Source of the DNA: Piscicola geometra
Taxonomy: Eukaryota; Annelida; Clitellata; Hirudinida; Piscicolidae
Reading direction: 5' to 3'
Length of the DNA stretch: 64,000 bases
Assembly (NCBI GenBank): GCA_943735955.1
Contig: OX030966.1
Coordinates: 5,057,393-5,121,392 of the forward strand
The translations under genes were made by a program, and so were the position numbers. The notes beneath the pieces are model-generated. The model had not been told where the DNA came from, did not search any database, and worked only from the letters and a program-made list of their open reading frames with translations. Positions 11,052 to 34,287 of this stretch are shown here, piece by piece; position 1 is the first letter of the stretch, and each line of letters opens with the position of its first letter.

Positions 11052-12189
11052 GGCTCCTTCCTGGTTAGGGACAGTTCGGACGAGAGGTACATCTTGAGTT
11101 TGAGCTTCAAGTCAGACGACCAGACGCACCACACCAGGATCGAGCACTACAGAGGTTTTCCTCCCTCCTTCTCTCTTCCTTTGCTGCCCTTCATATGCCC
11201 GTATTTATGCCATCCGAGAGTGTAAAGACCCTCGTCTTGACCGATGGTTTCTGGTCCGTCCTAGCTTCGAGTGCAACCGATGCCCTGTTGTAGATTTCGA
11301 CTTTTTGCGTTTAAATATAGACACAATTAATAATGCTGAAAATAATGGTTTTTTTATAATCGGGGGTTTGGGGAGAGAGAATGGAGTGTTTTGGATAGGG
11401 GAAATGAGGAGCAGGTCACTCTGTGTGGTTTCCATCCTTTTCAATTAGGAAAATTATTTTAGTTTGTTCTAAAAATCCTCCTGAACCGAACCACTACCGC
11501 CACTGTCACCACCACTGCCACTGTCACTGCAGGCCAGTTCAGCTTCAACGCGCAACCTCGCTCGCATGGAGCCGCTACCATTGTCGAGTTCATCGAGAAG
11601 GCCATTGAGAACTGCTCCGATGGTGTGTTGGGTGGAAGTGGATGGGTGCATGGTTTGGTCGGTGTTGGATAGGTGGGTCGGGGTAGTGAGTTGCGTAGGG
11701 GCTGAATAGGTTGGTTGGTTGGAAGGGGTGGTGGATAGTTGGTTGGTTGGTGGGTGATTGTTGATAGAGGTGGTGGGTTGTGTGGGGAAGGGTGGGTTGA
11801 GGAGGGAATTTCAAGTCACTGCTATTTGTGGCAACACTAGTTAACCTTTTCACTGACCCCACATCGCACAACCACACCCGCCAGGCTCCTTCTCGTACTT
11901 CCTTCGACCCAAGGGACCAGGCCTGCCCCCCACGATGGTCCGTCTGACGAACCCGGTGTCCCGTCTCATGAAGACCCACTCGCTACAACACCTCTGCAGG
12001 TTCTTTATTCATTGATAAATAGCCATTGACACACGCTCATGCACGCACACAAACACCCATCCATCCACCCATCCACCCAGATTCGTGGTGCTCTCGCAGA
12101 TACGTAGGGACTTGATTGACAGCCTGCCAGTGCCCGCCCTTATCAAGGCCTATCTGGCATGCAACCAGTACTACATCGAGGATGAATGA
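8632..12189 (+). CDS. SOCS6/SOCS7: Suppressor of cytokine signalling 6/7-like protein, 7 exons
   Basis: Adaptor that binds phosphotyrosine proteins through SH2 and recruits an elongin B/C-cullin ubiquitin ligase through the SOCS box. Exons 8632-9889, 10148-10206, 10821-10887, 11053-11154, 11533-11622, 11885-11999, 12081-12189 keep phase and give 599 residues; SOCS6 and SOCS7 are of similar size. The SH2 starts GWYWGPLSW (about residue 440), with GSFLVRDSSDERY holding the phosphotyrosine-binding Arg, and ends near VRLTNPVSRL. The SOCS box is SLQHLCRFVVLSQIRRDL with the LPVPALIKAYL end. GLPPT resembles SOCS7, the SH2 start SOCS6, so I do not choose. The 419-residue first exon is Ser/Asn/Lys-rich low complexity. 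Exon 2 is the weakest: its donor is GTTTGC and it rests on phase and position. Confidence 0.88.
10210..10505. repeat. (CTACTCCTCCA)n array in a SOCS intron
   Basis: Imperfect CTACTCCTCCACTACTCCACTA units beginning immediately after SOCS exon 2. Confidence 0.9.
10573..10805. repeat. 14-bp (CTGATGATTGACAA)n minisatellite in a SOCS intron
   Basis: About sixteen nearly identical units ending 15 bases before SOCS exon 3 (10821). Few point variants (CGGATG, TTGGCA, AAGATT) suggest recent expansion. Confidence 0.95.
10985..11050. repeat. (CA)n microsatellite forming a SOCS splice acceptor
   Basis: CA repeat running directly into the AG at 11051-11052 of SOCS exon 4. Confidence 0.95.
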
Positions 12190-14737
12190 AGGCAGTTCGC
12201 CCTCCACTAGGAATAGTAACGGATTTTTGCTATAAAAACGGACCTTGGAATAAAAACGGATCTAGGCATATTAACGGACCTAGGAAATATGAACTATTTT
12301 TATTGGGACCGTATTGTCGAACGCTGCTTGGAGAATATAATTTATGTGCGATCAAATCGTATAAAATGGCTTTAAATGCTTGCGTATGATAAGTGGCTTG
12401 AGGTCTGGAAGCTCGCCTGGGTTCACGCCACGTTAATAATATTTGTCTTTATATTGTATTGGGTCTTTATGAGGTTCTTTGACATGTTTGTGGTCATTTG
12501 AAGGGAGAGAAGGAGAGGGGAAGAGGAGGAAAGATGAATGGAGTTAGGTTTAAGTTATTTGTTGAATTGGAATGCATATTTAATAATCAATCCTTGATAG
12601 TTGTTGTAATGTCTGTATCGTATGCGTATTTAATACATTCGTAAATGAATACGTAACATTTATACTGCATATTAATTCATTATTATTATCATTTTCATTA
12701 TAATAATTATTATTATTATGCTGAATAAGCAGTATTTTAAAGAAATTTTTAAAAAGCGCTTATATCTTTTTATTTACTTTGTTTTAAACATGATATTGTG
12801 TATCTGAAATACTTTAAACTGTTTATGCATTACTTTCGAGTTTTTGTTATATAGTTTTGTTTGTGAATAACTGTGTGTATTTCTAAAGACACGTTTGTAT
12901 ATTCTAATGTAACGTTTATAAAATTTGATTATTTTAAAATACTTGTTTAAAATGTTTTGATTTTAATCTTTTGGTTGATTAATGCGTTTTCATTTTTGTA
13001 TACGTTTGTTGTTTCTTTTTGTATACGTTTGTTGTTTCATTTTTGTATACATTTGTTGTTTCATTTTTGTATGTTTTTTGTTTCATTTTTGTATTTTTGT
13101 TGTCTCATTGTTGTTTCATTTTTGTATGTTTTTTGTTTCATTTTTGTATTTTTGTTGTCTCATTGTTGTTTCATTTTTGTATGTTTGTTGTCTCATTGAT
13201 GTATGTTTGTTGTTTCATTTTTGTATGTTTGTCGTTTTGTGAAGCTTGAACTAATTTCGTATGTTTTATTTGTCTTAATAATTACTAATTTACCCTTAAT
13301 TGCATCATTAGGCTTATTCAATTAACATGCAGAGATAATTTAAATTGTAATTATTAAAATATTTTTTAACGTAATATATTTTATAGTTAATTAAGGCATT
13401 AATTTGAAAAAAGTGTTGTAAATGTACATTTATTCTGATGTCTTCGCTCTTGTTGGTGAAGCTAGCTACAAATCTTTTTATTTGTTAATTTCATTATTCG
13501 GTGCATAAATTGTTTCACTTTCATATATATAGTCATCTTTATTTTCATTTAAATGGCTCATTTAAAAAAATTGTGCCGCGAAAAACATTTAAAAAATTTT
13601 ACAACTAATTGAGTTAATAAGAAAATAACTGATTAAAAAATAAATTAAATAAAAATAAAATCTCAAAACAAATCTTTAAAAGCACGACAAAGCTGGCTCT
13701 GCACGTCGGCACGGGGTGCTGGCGTTAAGAGTTGTAAATGTGGTTCTGATGAGCTTTAAGGATGACAATGGTGCTAGTGCCGGAACAATTATTACGTTTC
13801 AATTATAATCGTGAAATAAATAGAAAGATAAATTATATTGAAAAATCATGATATGCTCATGGCAAGGCACAAGAAATGTTAGAAGGAAGTGTGCAAAGTT
13901 AGTGAAATCAGTGCAACAACGTCATCAAATTTCAGCGTAAAGACCACTGATGGTGGTGTGGTGCTTTCATTGTTTTCAATGATTTACGTTGGAAGAGTGG
14001 ATCAAATATGCGCGTAAGAAGACAATTCAGCACTGAAAGCAGCGGCGTGGAAGCATTGAAAAAGTAAACTCGAAGATAAAATGTAATAAAATTGATGGCT
14101 ATTATGCTAGTTTGATGGCTAAAACATGATTGAATACCTCTCTAAAATGGCTGAAACGTCTGCGATTAAAGCCATCTCCGAAACAGCAAACTCGCAGGCG
14201 ATCGCGCTAGGACATTGAGAGCTGAAATTTGGCATTTCCCAAAGGCCTCAGCAAGCCTGAAGTGCTGATTCCAAATGGCCAGGGGATATTACACCGCGGT
14301 TAATCAAAACTGTGGTTTTTGTCACGAATGCCCTTCAAATAATCATGTAGTGTTGTTGTATTTACCCGTTATATGCGGTGGCATGAGTTATTGTGCCAAT
14401 GCCACTGAACATGTTGGTGGGTAATAGGTTTCAGAATCACCGTCGGTAGAAATGCAAACACATACGAAAGTCTAAGATTGACACAATAGGGTGTAATTGA
14501 ACGCTGATGATATACAAATATCTGATCGAATTGATTTTCGATGGAAAGTGCTGTATAACTATGAAGAAGTAAACTCATGGAGTAAAACCGTTGAATTTGT
14601 GTACAGAAAAGTGAAGAAAGTACGGGAAAAAAGATTATGAAATTTTGAGAAAAAAAGAATCTGGATTTAGAAGAAAAAGAATCTGGATTTAGAGGAAAAA
14701 TAATCGGAAATGTTGAAAAAATGGTGGAAATTTGTTA
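12190..14737. other. Gene-free AT-rich interval between SOCS and AK3 3' ends
   Basis: Convergent intergenic DNA. At about 12985-13240 it holds a tandem array of TTTCATTTTTGTATGTTTGTTG-like units. The rest looks unique. I see no conserved exon or RNA. Confidence 0.6.
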
Positions 14738-16643
<1,906 letters not shown>

Positions 16644-17223
16644 TTAACATTCCATCTAACTCAATTTGAAAATTGTAAAATGAATTTATAAAAGAACTTA
16701 AATTAACGATCAAAAAGGTTCATAGTTCAAAATATGTAAACGATAAAATAAGATTTGCTACATAGAGAATTAAATAAATTTAAGTTGAAATACTTATCCT
16801 AAATTATAACATTACAATTACAGTAATCATTAACTCTAACCGAACAAATAGAAACTTTTTAAAGATTGTGGACAACTGTCTGGCCTCAAGACATCTTTAC
16901 ACTTGATTCCTTCACTTTCTCACTCCTTTCCACTCTACTCCTTCTTTCAACCTTGCTATTTCCTCCTCTCATTCCTACAACCCTCCTATCTATTTCTCAC
17001 ATCTTTCGTTCTCCATTTCTCTCTCCATTCCTCTTTTCATCCTCCCTCTCTCCATTCTCCCACTTAAGCATTCGACATAGTACCACTCAAGACACGCAAA
17101 GAAATACAAAACGGATTAGCATTTATTAGAAGATGTCCAAAAAAATATAATGACCTAGGGGCGTCAACCCGGTTAGTTAGAAGCCTCATGATGAAAGAAA
17201 GAAACTACAATCTCGTCTGTCAA
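16644..17223. other. AK3 5' flank / UVRAG 3' flank
   Basis: 580 bases without coding signal: AT-rich upstream of AK3, with a C/T-rich stretch at 16905-17065. It presumably contains the AK3 promoter (minus strand) and the end of the UVRAG transcript. Confidence 0.5.
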
Positions 17224-27054
<9,831 letters not shown>

Positions 27055-28194
27055 TGATGATGATGATGGTTGTGATTATGATTATGAAGAAGGCGTGATG
27101 ATGATGATGATGGTTTTGATTATGATTATGATGAAGGCGTGATGATGATGACGACTCTATAACATGTCTATATATAACTCATCGCAAATAAGATTCTTCT
27201 GTTTGGCGTAAAATCTTCCTTAAATGTTTAATCTTGGTTTGTAAACAGGTTGGGTTAAGATTAAAATATACGGTGTCCTATTTTCTGTGACTGGGTGTCC
27301 GAATGGCTAGCGAATTGTGGTTTATATCCATAGATCAGGGGTTCAATTCCCACACTCCCTAATAGCTTAAAGTTATTGGAGAGGAGCTGAGTGCCACCAA
27401 AATCAATTAAACTCTTTCAACTAATATAATAAAAATATAGAAATCCTAATTTCTCATATGCGACATGTCCGCCTATTAAAAATGTTCACGATTTATAACG
27501 TATCTTCTGCTGCACAAAGTCTATGAGATGCTGTAATACATGCGGTTAAAAAGCCACAATTCCAGTAAGTTTCATGGAGATACATCTCAAGAAAATAATA
27601 GTTAAATTTTCAGATTATCTAGCTTACTGAATACTCGCTTCATTTCGATCTTTGAATCTTCGATACGTGCAGGAGGTGAGTGCATACTGGTGCCAAGCGA
27701 TCGATGTCAAGCACACAGGTGGGCTTTCCACCTGTCTTTCTTCCTTCCTTTCACTCCTTTCCACCATACATGCATGCATGCATTTATTATGCATATATGG
27801 AGAACATGTTATATACCCGTAACAAATACATGTGTGTGCGTGTGTGTTTTTGTGTATGTATGTGTAGATTATCGATTATGACTTGAAAGGTACAAACCAA
27901 TCGCATATAAAACAACCATCGCTTTCTCTTGTCGACAATCTCCGAGCTACTTACTTACCTCCGAACATCCTTCTGAGGCTTTTGTGTGTGACCAGCCTGT
28001 GTGTGGAAAGACTTTCTTAACGGAAGTTTTAGTTCATTATTGGATTACAAGGTTACACAATTCCGTTATCTAAATTAATATAGCTTGTGCGTCTCCAAGA
28101 GAGTCAGTAGAGAACTTCACAGAGACGGGTTAAGCACTTGAAGAGCATGCGACTTAGTTGAACATCTCAAACAAACGATTGAAATTTCTTACAA
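27055..28194. other. Intergenic region between PSMA7 and the AKAP2/MISP-like gene
   Basis: Begins with a 60-bp tandem duplication (GAAGGCGTGATGATGATGATG units, 27038-27145) in the PSMA7 3' end. It contains the tRNA-like sequence listed separately and otherwise unique AT-rich DNA with probable 5' UTR of the next gene. Confidence 0.5.
27293..27360 (+). other. tRNA-like sequence
   Basis: A-box-like TGGCTAGCG and B-box-like GGTTCAATTCC at tRNA spacing; a 5-bp anticodon stem (TGTGG/CCATA) closes a 7-base loop. The acceptor stem has mismatches and the T stem is short. It may be a tRNA pseudogene or a SINE head; a functional tRNA is not excluded but unlikely. Confidence 0.4.
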
Positions 28195-30246
28195 ATGCCT
28201 ATCTACAAAGTGCCCTCCACAACTCCCATCGTCCATTCAGTCACTACTACCCCCAACAACAACAACAACAACCCTCCAACCACAAGACACGACGTTAACC
28301 TTCCCAACACGCTCCCCACTCAACAACCCCCAAAGCAACTGCCTACCAGCGTCATCCATGGTCCTCCCACACCACGCAGAGTTTCATTTTCAGCAACTAT
28401 AACATCCCTCCAACTTCCCAACCACCATGCAACCAAGTCAAAGGTATCCACCTCCCATTCCAAAAGTATTCTCCATCACCATGACAACCCTCCATCCCAC
28501 CATCCATCATCCATTTCTTCACAACCTTTTCATTGCGTACAAGCAAGCACCAATCAACCTTTTGAAAAAGAATTAAAAATTTATCAACAAAAACACCCAA
28601 AAAGTATACAAATACAGTCATCTAACCATGATCCCCAACATCAAAAATCCTTTCTCAACAATCTACATCTAAAACAACAGCCATCCAACATCCACAACAA
28701 CAACGACCCCCACCATAACAACTCCAACAACAATTCCAACAACAACTCCAACAACAATTCCAACAACAACTCCAACAACAACCACACTCGTTTGGAGAGC
28801 ATTGTAGAACGAGAAGTGAGGTTGCAACTGGAAAGAGAAAATGAAGTTCATTCTATGCGGCTCCAGCAACTACATCCACCTTATCTTCCCTCAAACAATC
28901 CACAAGAACAACAACCAAATTTTACACCCTCCAACAAGCCACAACAACAGAAACAAAATCTTCTCCTCAACAACACCCAACAACAACAACAACAACAACC
29001 ATCTCTCAACACCTCACAAGTTCAACAACAACTCCGCAACTTCAATCAACTCCATCTCTCCAAAGAGCCGCACAAAAACACAACCTTTCCACCACCCCTC
29101 AACAATCCATCGACGACTGATCGCATGTCGAGCGGTTACAACACGTTGGAAAACAGCAGACTCTCGTCACCGGGATCGTCGAGCAATGAAGCGCCAGTGG
29201 AAGTGGTCAATGCGAAGGTATCTCCTAAGACTAATTGCTATTCCACCGAGCTTAATTTTTATCGAAGATTATTTTAAAGATTTTTTGGGAAAATACTTTA
29301 CATTTCATAGACATAACTTATTAAAAACTGTTTTGAGTAAATGATGTGTGTGTGTGAGTTTGTGTGTTAGTGTGTTTGTGTGTGTGTTTGCGTGAGTATG
29401 GAATGCAATGTATTACATCACCCACAGAGGGGAGGGGTGATGCCGTTAGAGGAAGAGGAAGAAGAGGAGGATGAAAGAGAGGGGAGCATAGTACCCCAGG
29501 GAGAAAGCGTCTTGGACAGGGAGGTGAGAGTGGCGAGGCAGAGGGAGGGATCGCTGAGGAGGGCTCGAGGGGCACACCCGTTGAGTCTGGCACAGGAGCT
29601 CCAAGTGGTCCATCTGGAAACCATGCCAGCAACCACCATCCAGTCTTTGCCGGGTGCTGAGGTGGATGATGTCGATGCAAGGTTGAGTAACAATTCACAG
29701 ACGTTCGCCACTAACCGACTGAAGTTGGAAATCACTAAGGAGAGACAGAGAGAGGTGGAGTTGAGGAAGAAGATGAGGAAGGAGGAGAGGGAGAGGGTGG
29801 TGGTTGGGGAGGATGCTGTTGTTGGAGATGGAACGAAAAATAAACAACCTTTTGATCTCCATAAAAACTTTAAAAACAACAACAACAATGATAACAACAA
29901 AAGGAACGATAATAATAGTGATAACAACAAAAAGAACAACCACCATTTGAACGGAAAAGCCAATTCAGATCTTCATAGCACAAATCACCTTCAATCAGCG
30001 AGTGTTGCCTTGTCAGGCTCGTTGAGTGTGGAAGCGAAGATCGAGCAAGAGATCGAAGCCTGCCAGCTAAGAGAGGAGGAGTTGAGGTGGGCTCCATTTT
30101 ATCGGCAAACATTCATTATCGATCGCTTTGCGCACTTCTTGTTTGCATTCCGTGTTTTGAAAATATCCCTATTTGAGGAGAAGAAATAGGATTTTAATTT
30201 AAGTTTTTTCATTTACAGGAAAGAACGTTTGAGACTCCATTCCTAA
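28195..30246 (+). CDS. Low-complexity protein with AKAP2/MISP-type C-terminal motifs, 3 exons
   Basis: Exons 28195-29217, 29428-30086 and 30219-30246 keep phase and encode 569 residues. Four short segments share one pattern, Glu/Asp-x-Glu-Val/Ile...Arg-Glu...Leu-Arg: VEREVRLQLEREN (about residue 202), DREVRVARQREGSLRRARG (about 371), TKERQREVELRKK (about 435) and IEQEIEACQLREEELRRKE (about 545, crossing into the last exon). This is the motif style of the conserved C-terminal region of AKAP2 and MISP, proteins tied to PKA anchoring and to cortical actin and spindle orientation. The rest is Asn-, Gln-, His- and Pro-rich. Family membership is inferred from short motifs, so the function is tentative. 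The start is the first ATG of a long open exon. Confidence 0.68.
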
Positions 30247-30654
30247 AAGAAATTTCCTTCTTACTTCATTTTCATCTTATCCCTCCTTAGACATCTTCCT
30301 CTTCTTTCTCTCCACAAAAAACTCACTAGGTAGCTACATCAACCTTGACCTCTATTTAAGACTCGCCACTGTTTTTCCTTTGATTCAATCATGATTCGAA
30401 TCGCGACCATGACAATAAGTCTTTGTTATAACCTAAGACGTTCTCCTTACTTCACAATCCAATTCACAATAGGTTACTTGCGATATTTCGATCAAATCAA
30501 AACTTTTTCGATTTTTAAATAAAAAATGATTCACAAGAATTTATCTATTGATACAAAAACAATTATAACGACGACGACGATGACGATGGTTTAAAATAAT
30601 AAAATAAAAGATGAAAAAGAAGGAGTGATGGATGAGGTGATGGAGGAGGGGAGG

Positions 30655-31498
30655 TCAGGTGGATCGCATGGGAGGAGAAACCAGGATCACTCCATCACCC
30701 CTCACAAACAACATAGGAATGATCCTCTTGGTCGTCTGCAAGTATGCATGCATGCATGGATGAATGCATAGAGAGGTACAAATAAACATAATAACAATGA
30801 TTGTATCATCAGTGTATCATCATCAGCATCAGTGTATCATTTATGAATATTAAAGTTATAAAATCCTAAGAGTGAACTTTGGGAACACTTCTAAAACTTG
30901 ATGCATGGAATATGGCAATGCATATAAATAAATATTTTTTTTATTTTAAATGAGAATCTTAGTGGAAATGCATTATCATAATCATGACTAGATGAACATC
31001 ATCATCATCATCATCATCATCATCATGCCTTATAGATCTCTTCGTAGGTTTCCTCGTCGATGACAACGGTAGTGATAGTCTCTTCCACATCACTCAGGAT
31101 CATGTTCAGATGCTGGTCGTATGCCTGTAAGGTGACTCACTTTGTTAGAATATGAAACATGTTATAGATCTGTCGACTAATTAATTATTTTTTAAATATT
31201 AAACCAAATGAGTTTTAGAGATGAGTATTTGGGCTTTTTCCAAGCAGCTTAACTGACGTGAAGTCTTCCTCTGAGTTCTCGATCGTTCCTCATCTTCACA
31301 TACACCTTCTCATCCAGACTGAGTCTGATCAAGTCCAGTGGCTCTTCCACTGTGTTCACTACCGGAGTCTATATTGAATTTTTATTCAGAGCTTCTTATA
31401 CAAATAAATGAAATAAATAATGAGTTCATAAATGATTACATACTGAAATGTATATTGGTTTTATGATAAGGAATTACCTCTAAAACTTCTTCAGTCAT
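30655..31498 (-). CDS. LSM3: U6 snRNA-associated Sm-like protein LSm3, 4 exons
   Basis: Component of the LSm2-8 ring on U6 snRNA and the LSm1-7 decapping ring. Exons 31478-31498, 31258-31368, 31029-31124 and 30655-30735 join in phase to 102 residues, the length of human LSm3. Sm motif 1 reads [20 protein letters not shown] with [16 protein letters not shown]; Sm motif 2 is [17 protein letters not shown]. The intron between exons 3 and 4 starts GC, not GT: the exon ends at TATAAG and the next bases are GCATGATG, while the acceptor CTTGCAG is normal. The protein join IYK/TTKR agrees with the family, so I take it as a true GC-AG intron. The start codon lies 370 bp from that of BicD, divergent. 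Confidence 0.97.
30804..30840 (+). repeat. Single dispersed unit of the 20-bp TATCATCATCAGCATCAGTG repeat
   Basis: One full unit plus flanking half-units inside the GC-AG intron of LSM3; the same unit forms the array at 37234-37863. Confidence 0.9.
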
Positions 31499-31868
31499 TT
31501 TTAAATTCGCAAATGCCGGCGATAAAACATAACATTGACTAGCAAGTTCATTATTTAATTAATTTTTGTAAATATAGAAAATTACAAAATTTATAAACTT
31601 TTATGTTCTTGAAAGAATTTTCTATTTTCTCAAAACAAAATAATTGCTGTGTGATGGTCAATCATTGCATGAATACCTGAAAAATCGATGAAATATATGA
31701 AGTATAATAATTGACCATCTGTCGCCTTTGTAAAGCGATCTATGTGATTCATAAGTGATTCAATACGCATTTTTATTTGTTAATTTTTGTAAAATTTTAT
31801 TACTTTTTCTTCTTTAAGTACTCTTCCCAAGATCATCATAGCTTGCAACAAAAGGCTTGTGTGAGGTC
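31499..31868. promoter_or_regulatory. Bidirectional LSM3/BicD promoter region
   Basis: Only 370 AT-rich bases separate the divergent ATGs, so both promoters must overlap or adjoin. No TATA box is evident at a convincing position. Confidence 0.55.
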
Positions 31869-34287
31869 ATGGAAAGGGAAAACTCACTGCACGAGGAGGT
31901 GGAGAGCTTGAAGAATGAGTTGGATCTTGCTTTGAAGGACCGCCAGAAGGCTGCAGAGTATGGCCTGGCTGTGCTGGAGGAGAAACACAACCTTCAAATC
32001 CATGCCGAGCAGATTGAAACACAATTGGAAGCCACCCAACATGAGCTGAAACTAACACAAGATGTAAGTCGTTGTATTAAAATAGAATAAAATGTTTAAA
32101 TAATTATTTTTTCATCAATTTATTAGAATGGCCTAATTATTATATTCTTGTTATTTTTACATCTAAAATAAATAAATTAATTAATTACTCATATAAATCA
32201 TTCATATAAAATTCTAAATTGAAACTTTTTCTAGACCTATCCATACAAGCTCATACTTCCTAACCACACAACCACCCTCGCAGACTCTGACGCAACTACA
32301 GGGCTCGTTGCGACGCACAAATGAGATGGGTCTCAACTACGAAGAAGGTATGCTACAGGATGAAGAAGCATTAAGAAGCTGCCTGAAGTCTGTCACTTCA
32401 GAACTCAAGGCGTCACAGCACGTCTGCCAGGAGCTGCAACAGGAAAATGACAAGGTGCAGACAAGGGTTCAAGAACTGACGAGCAAGGTGGAGGATCTGG
32501 AAATGGTGAAGTCGTCTTTGAGGAATGAGTTGAGAGACTCAAAGATGCGAGAGTCACAACAGGCGTCAGACTTTGCGGATCTCGAGGAGGAGAATGTGTC
32601 GTTGCAGAAGCAGATCATGCAGTTGAAGCAGGCGCAAGTGGATCTGGAGTCGATCAAGTACGAGAACAAGCAACTGACCGAGACGGTGGATGAACTGAAC
32701 CACGAGGTAGAGGCCCTCGACAAGCTGAAGACCATCTTCGAGAAGAACCTCTCGGAGGCGTTTGAGTTGCTGCAGAAGGAGAGGGAGGAGAAGTGTCACC
32801 TGAAGAAGGAGTTGGACCAGAGGATCTCGTCTGATTCAGTGAACGCACTCCAAGCGCTTGCCTCACTGGGTCTGAAGGGCTTCAAGGGGGGCGACCAGAA
32901 GTACGACGATGACATGTACCAGGAGGAGGATGACAACCCTGCGTTGAAGAGGATCGAGACTGACATCGCCACGTGCCAGGTGAACGAGTTCAGTCGGCAG
33001 GAGCAGGCGGGAGAGAACCATTTGATGGGCGACCTCTTCAGCGAGATCCACGTCACCGAGGTGCGCAAGCTGGAGGAGGTGATCGAGCGACTCGAGAGGG
33101 AGAAGGAGGTGTTGGAGAGGAGTCTCGAGCAGTCGAACAAGAGCATGCAGACGCTGCAGTACGAGAGTGGCGAGAGACTCAGTCAGCTGGAGGGCAGCAT
33201 CGAGAGCATCAGCAGGACGTACACCTCCTTCAGCGACTGCTCCGAGGAACTGCAGGCGCTCATCAACGACTACGCATCCTACCAGGCGGCCATTCTGCAG
33301 ATCCAGTGCCTGCGTCAGGAACTGCAGAAGGTGCTCTCGAGTCCTGGTGCTGCAGCCAGTCCCGACACCGACATCATGGTACGTAGGTTGGAAGCGGAAG
33401 TGGAGGACAAGTCCGATCTGGTGAAGGAACTGTCGAGTGTGCTGCAGACGACGTGTGACTCGATGAAGCAGCTCTCGAAGGACCTCTCGCACCTCTACTG
33501 CGGCATGTGCTCCATCCGCTCTGAAGTGCCCTCCAAGAAACTCCTCGAGTTTGAGCGTTCTAGGACCACAATGACCGACGAGCAGCCAGTGCAGGACAGC
33601 GCCTACATGGCGTGTCGCAAGTTGGTCGACTTCATTGCGACGCAAGTGACGGTGATGACGCAGGTGATGGAGAGGATCGTCGAGGCTGAACGGGAGAAGC
33701 AGCTGAACGACCCTCAGATCGAGTGCATGGTCGAGTTGAAGGAGAAGAACTCCGAGTTGAAGGGCATGCTCTCGACCAAGAAGGACCAGATCGCCACGTT
33801 GAGAAGCGTCCTCAAGTCGAACAAGAACACCGCAGAGACCGCCCTTGCAGGCCTCAAACAACGCTACGAAAGCGAGCGTCAGCAGATGATCTTCGAGCTG
33901 CAGCGCTCGCGTCTGGAACTGCAAGGTCTCAAGGAGGAGAAGGCGACCTTCACGGCGTTGAGGGCTTCGTATGCACAGCGATGCGACGAGTACCTCACCC
34001 AGCTCGACGAGTCGCAGTTGAAGTTGCTGAAGGCGGAGGAGGAGAAGAAGACGCTGAGTTCACTTTTGAGGATGGCGATGCAGCAGAAGATGGATCTGAG
34101 CACCAAGCTGGAAGAGTGTCGTCAGAGGAGTGCTGGAAGGGGAGTCTCCCCCAACTTCCACCCTCCTCACCCCCCTACATTCCCCCAGAACTTCTACTAC
34201 CCCCAACAAATGCTCTACCCCATGGACGACCCTCGCTTCCTACCCAAAAATCCCAACAGACCGCCTCATCAAAGACAAGATTATTAA
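31869..34287 (+). CDS. BicD: Bicaudal-D dynein adaptor, 2 coding exons
   Basis: Coiled-coil adaptor that links dynein-dynactin to Rab6 vesicles, RNA-protein cargo or nuclear pores. Exons 31869-32063 and 32284-34287 join in phase 0 to 732 residues (Drosophila BicD is about 780). The N-terminus has the dynein light-intermediate-chain binding CC1 box, AAEYGLAVLEEKH at 28-40. The middle is heptad-rich with an acidic break (DDDMYQEEDDNPALKR). The C-terminal cargo domain has KKDQIATLRSVLKSNKNTAE, LRASYAQRCDEYLTQLDE and EEKKTLSSLLRMAMQQKM, nearly identical to other BicD proteins. A Pro/Phe/Tyr-rich tail of about 45 residues follows. The ATG at 31869 is the first in frame; the upstream in-frame TTG is not used. 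Almost the entire protein sits in one 2-kb GC-rich exon, unlike the neighbours. Confidence 0.96.
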
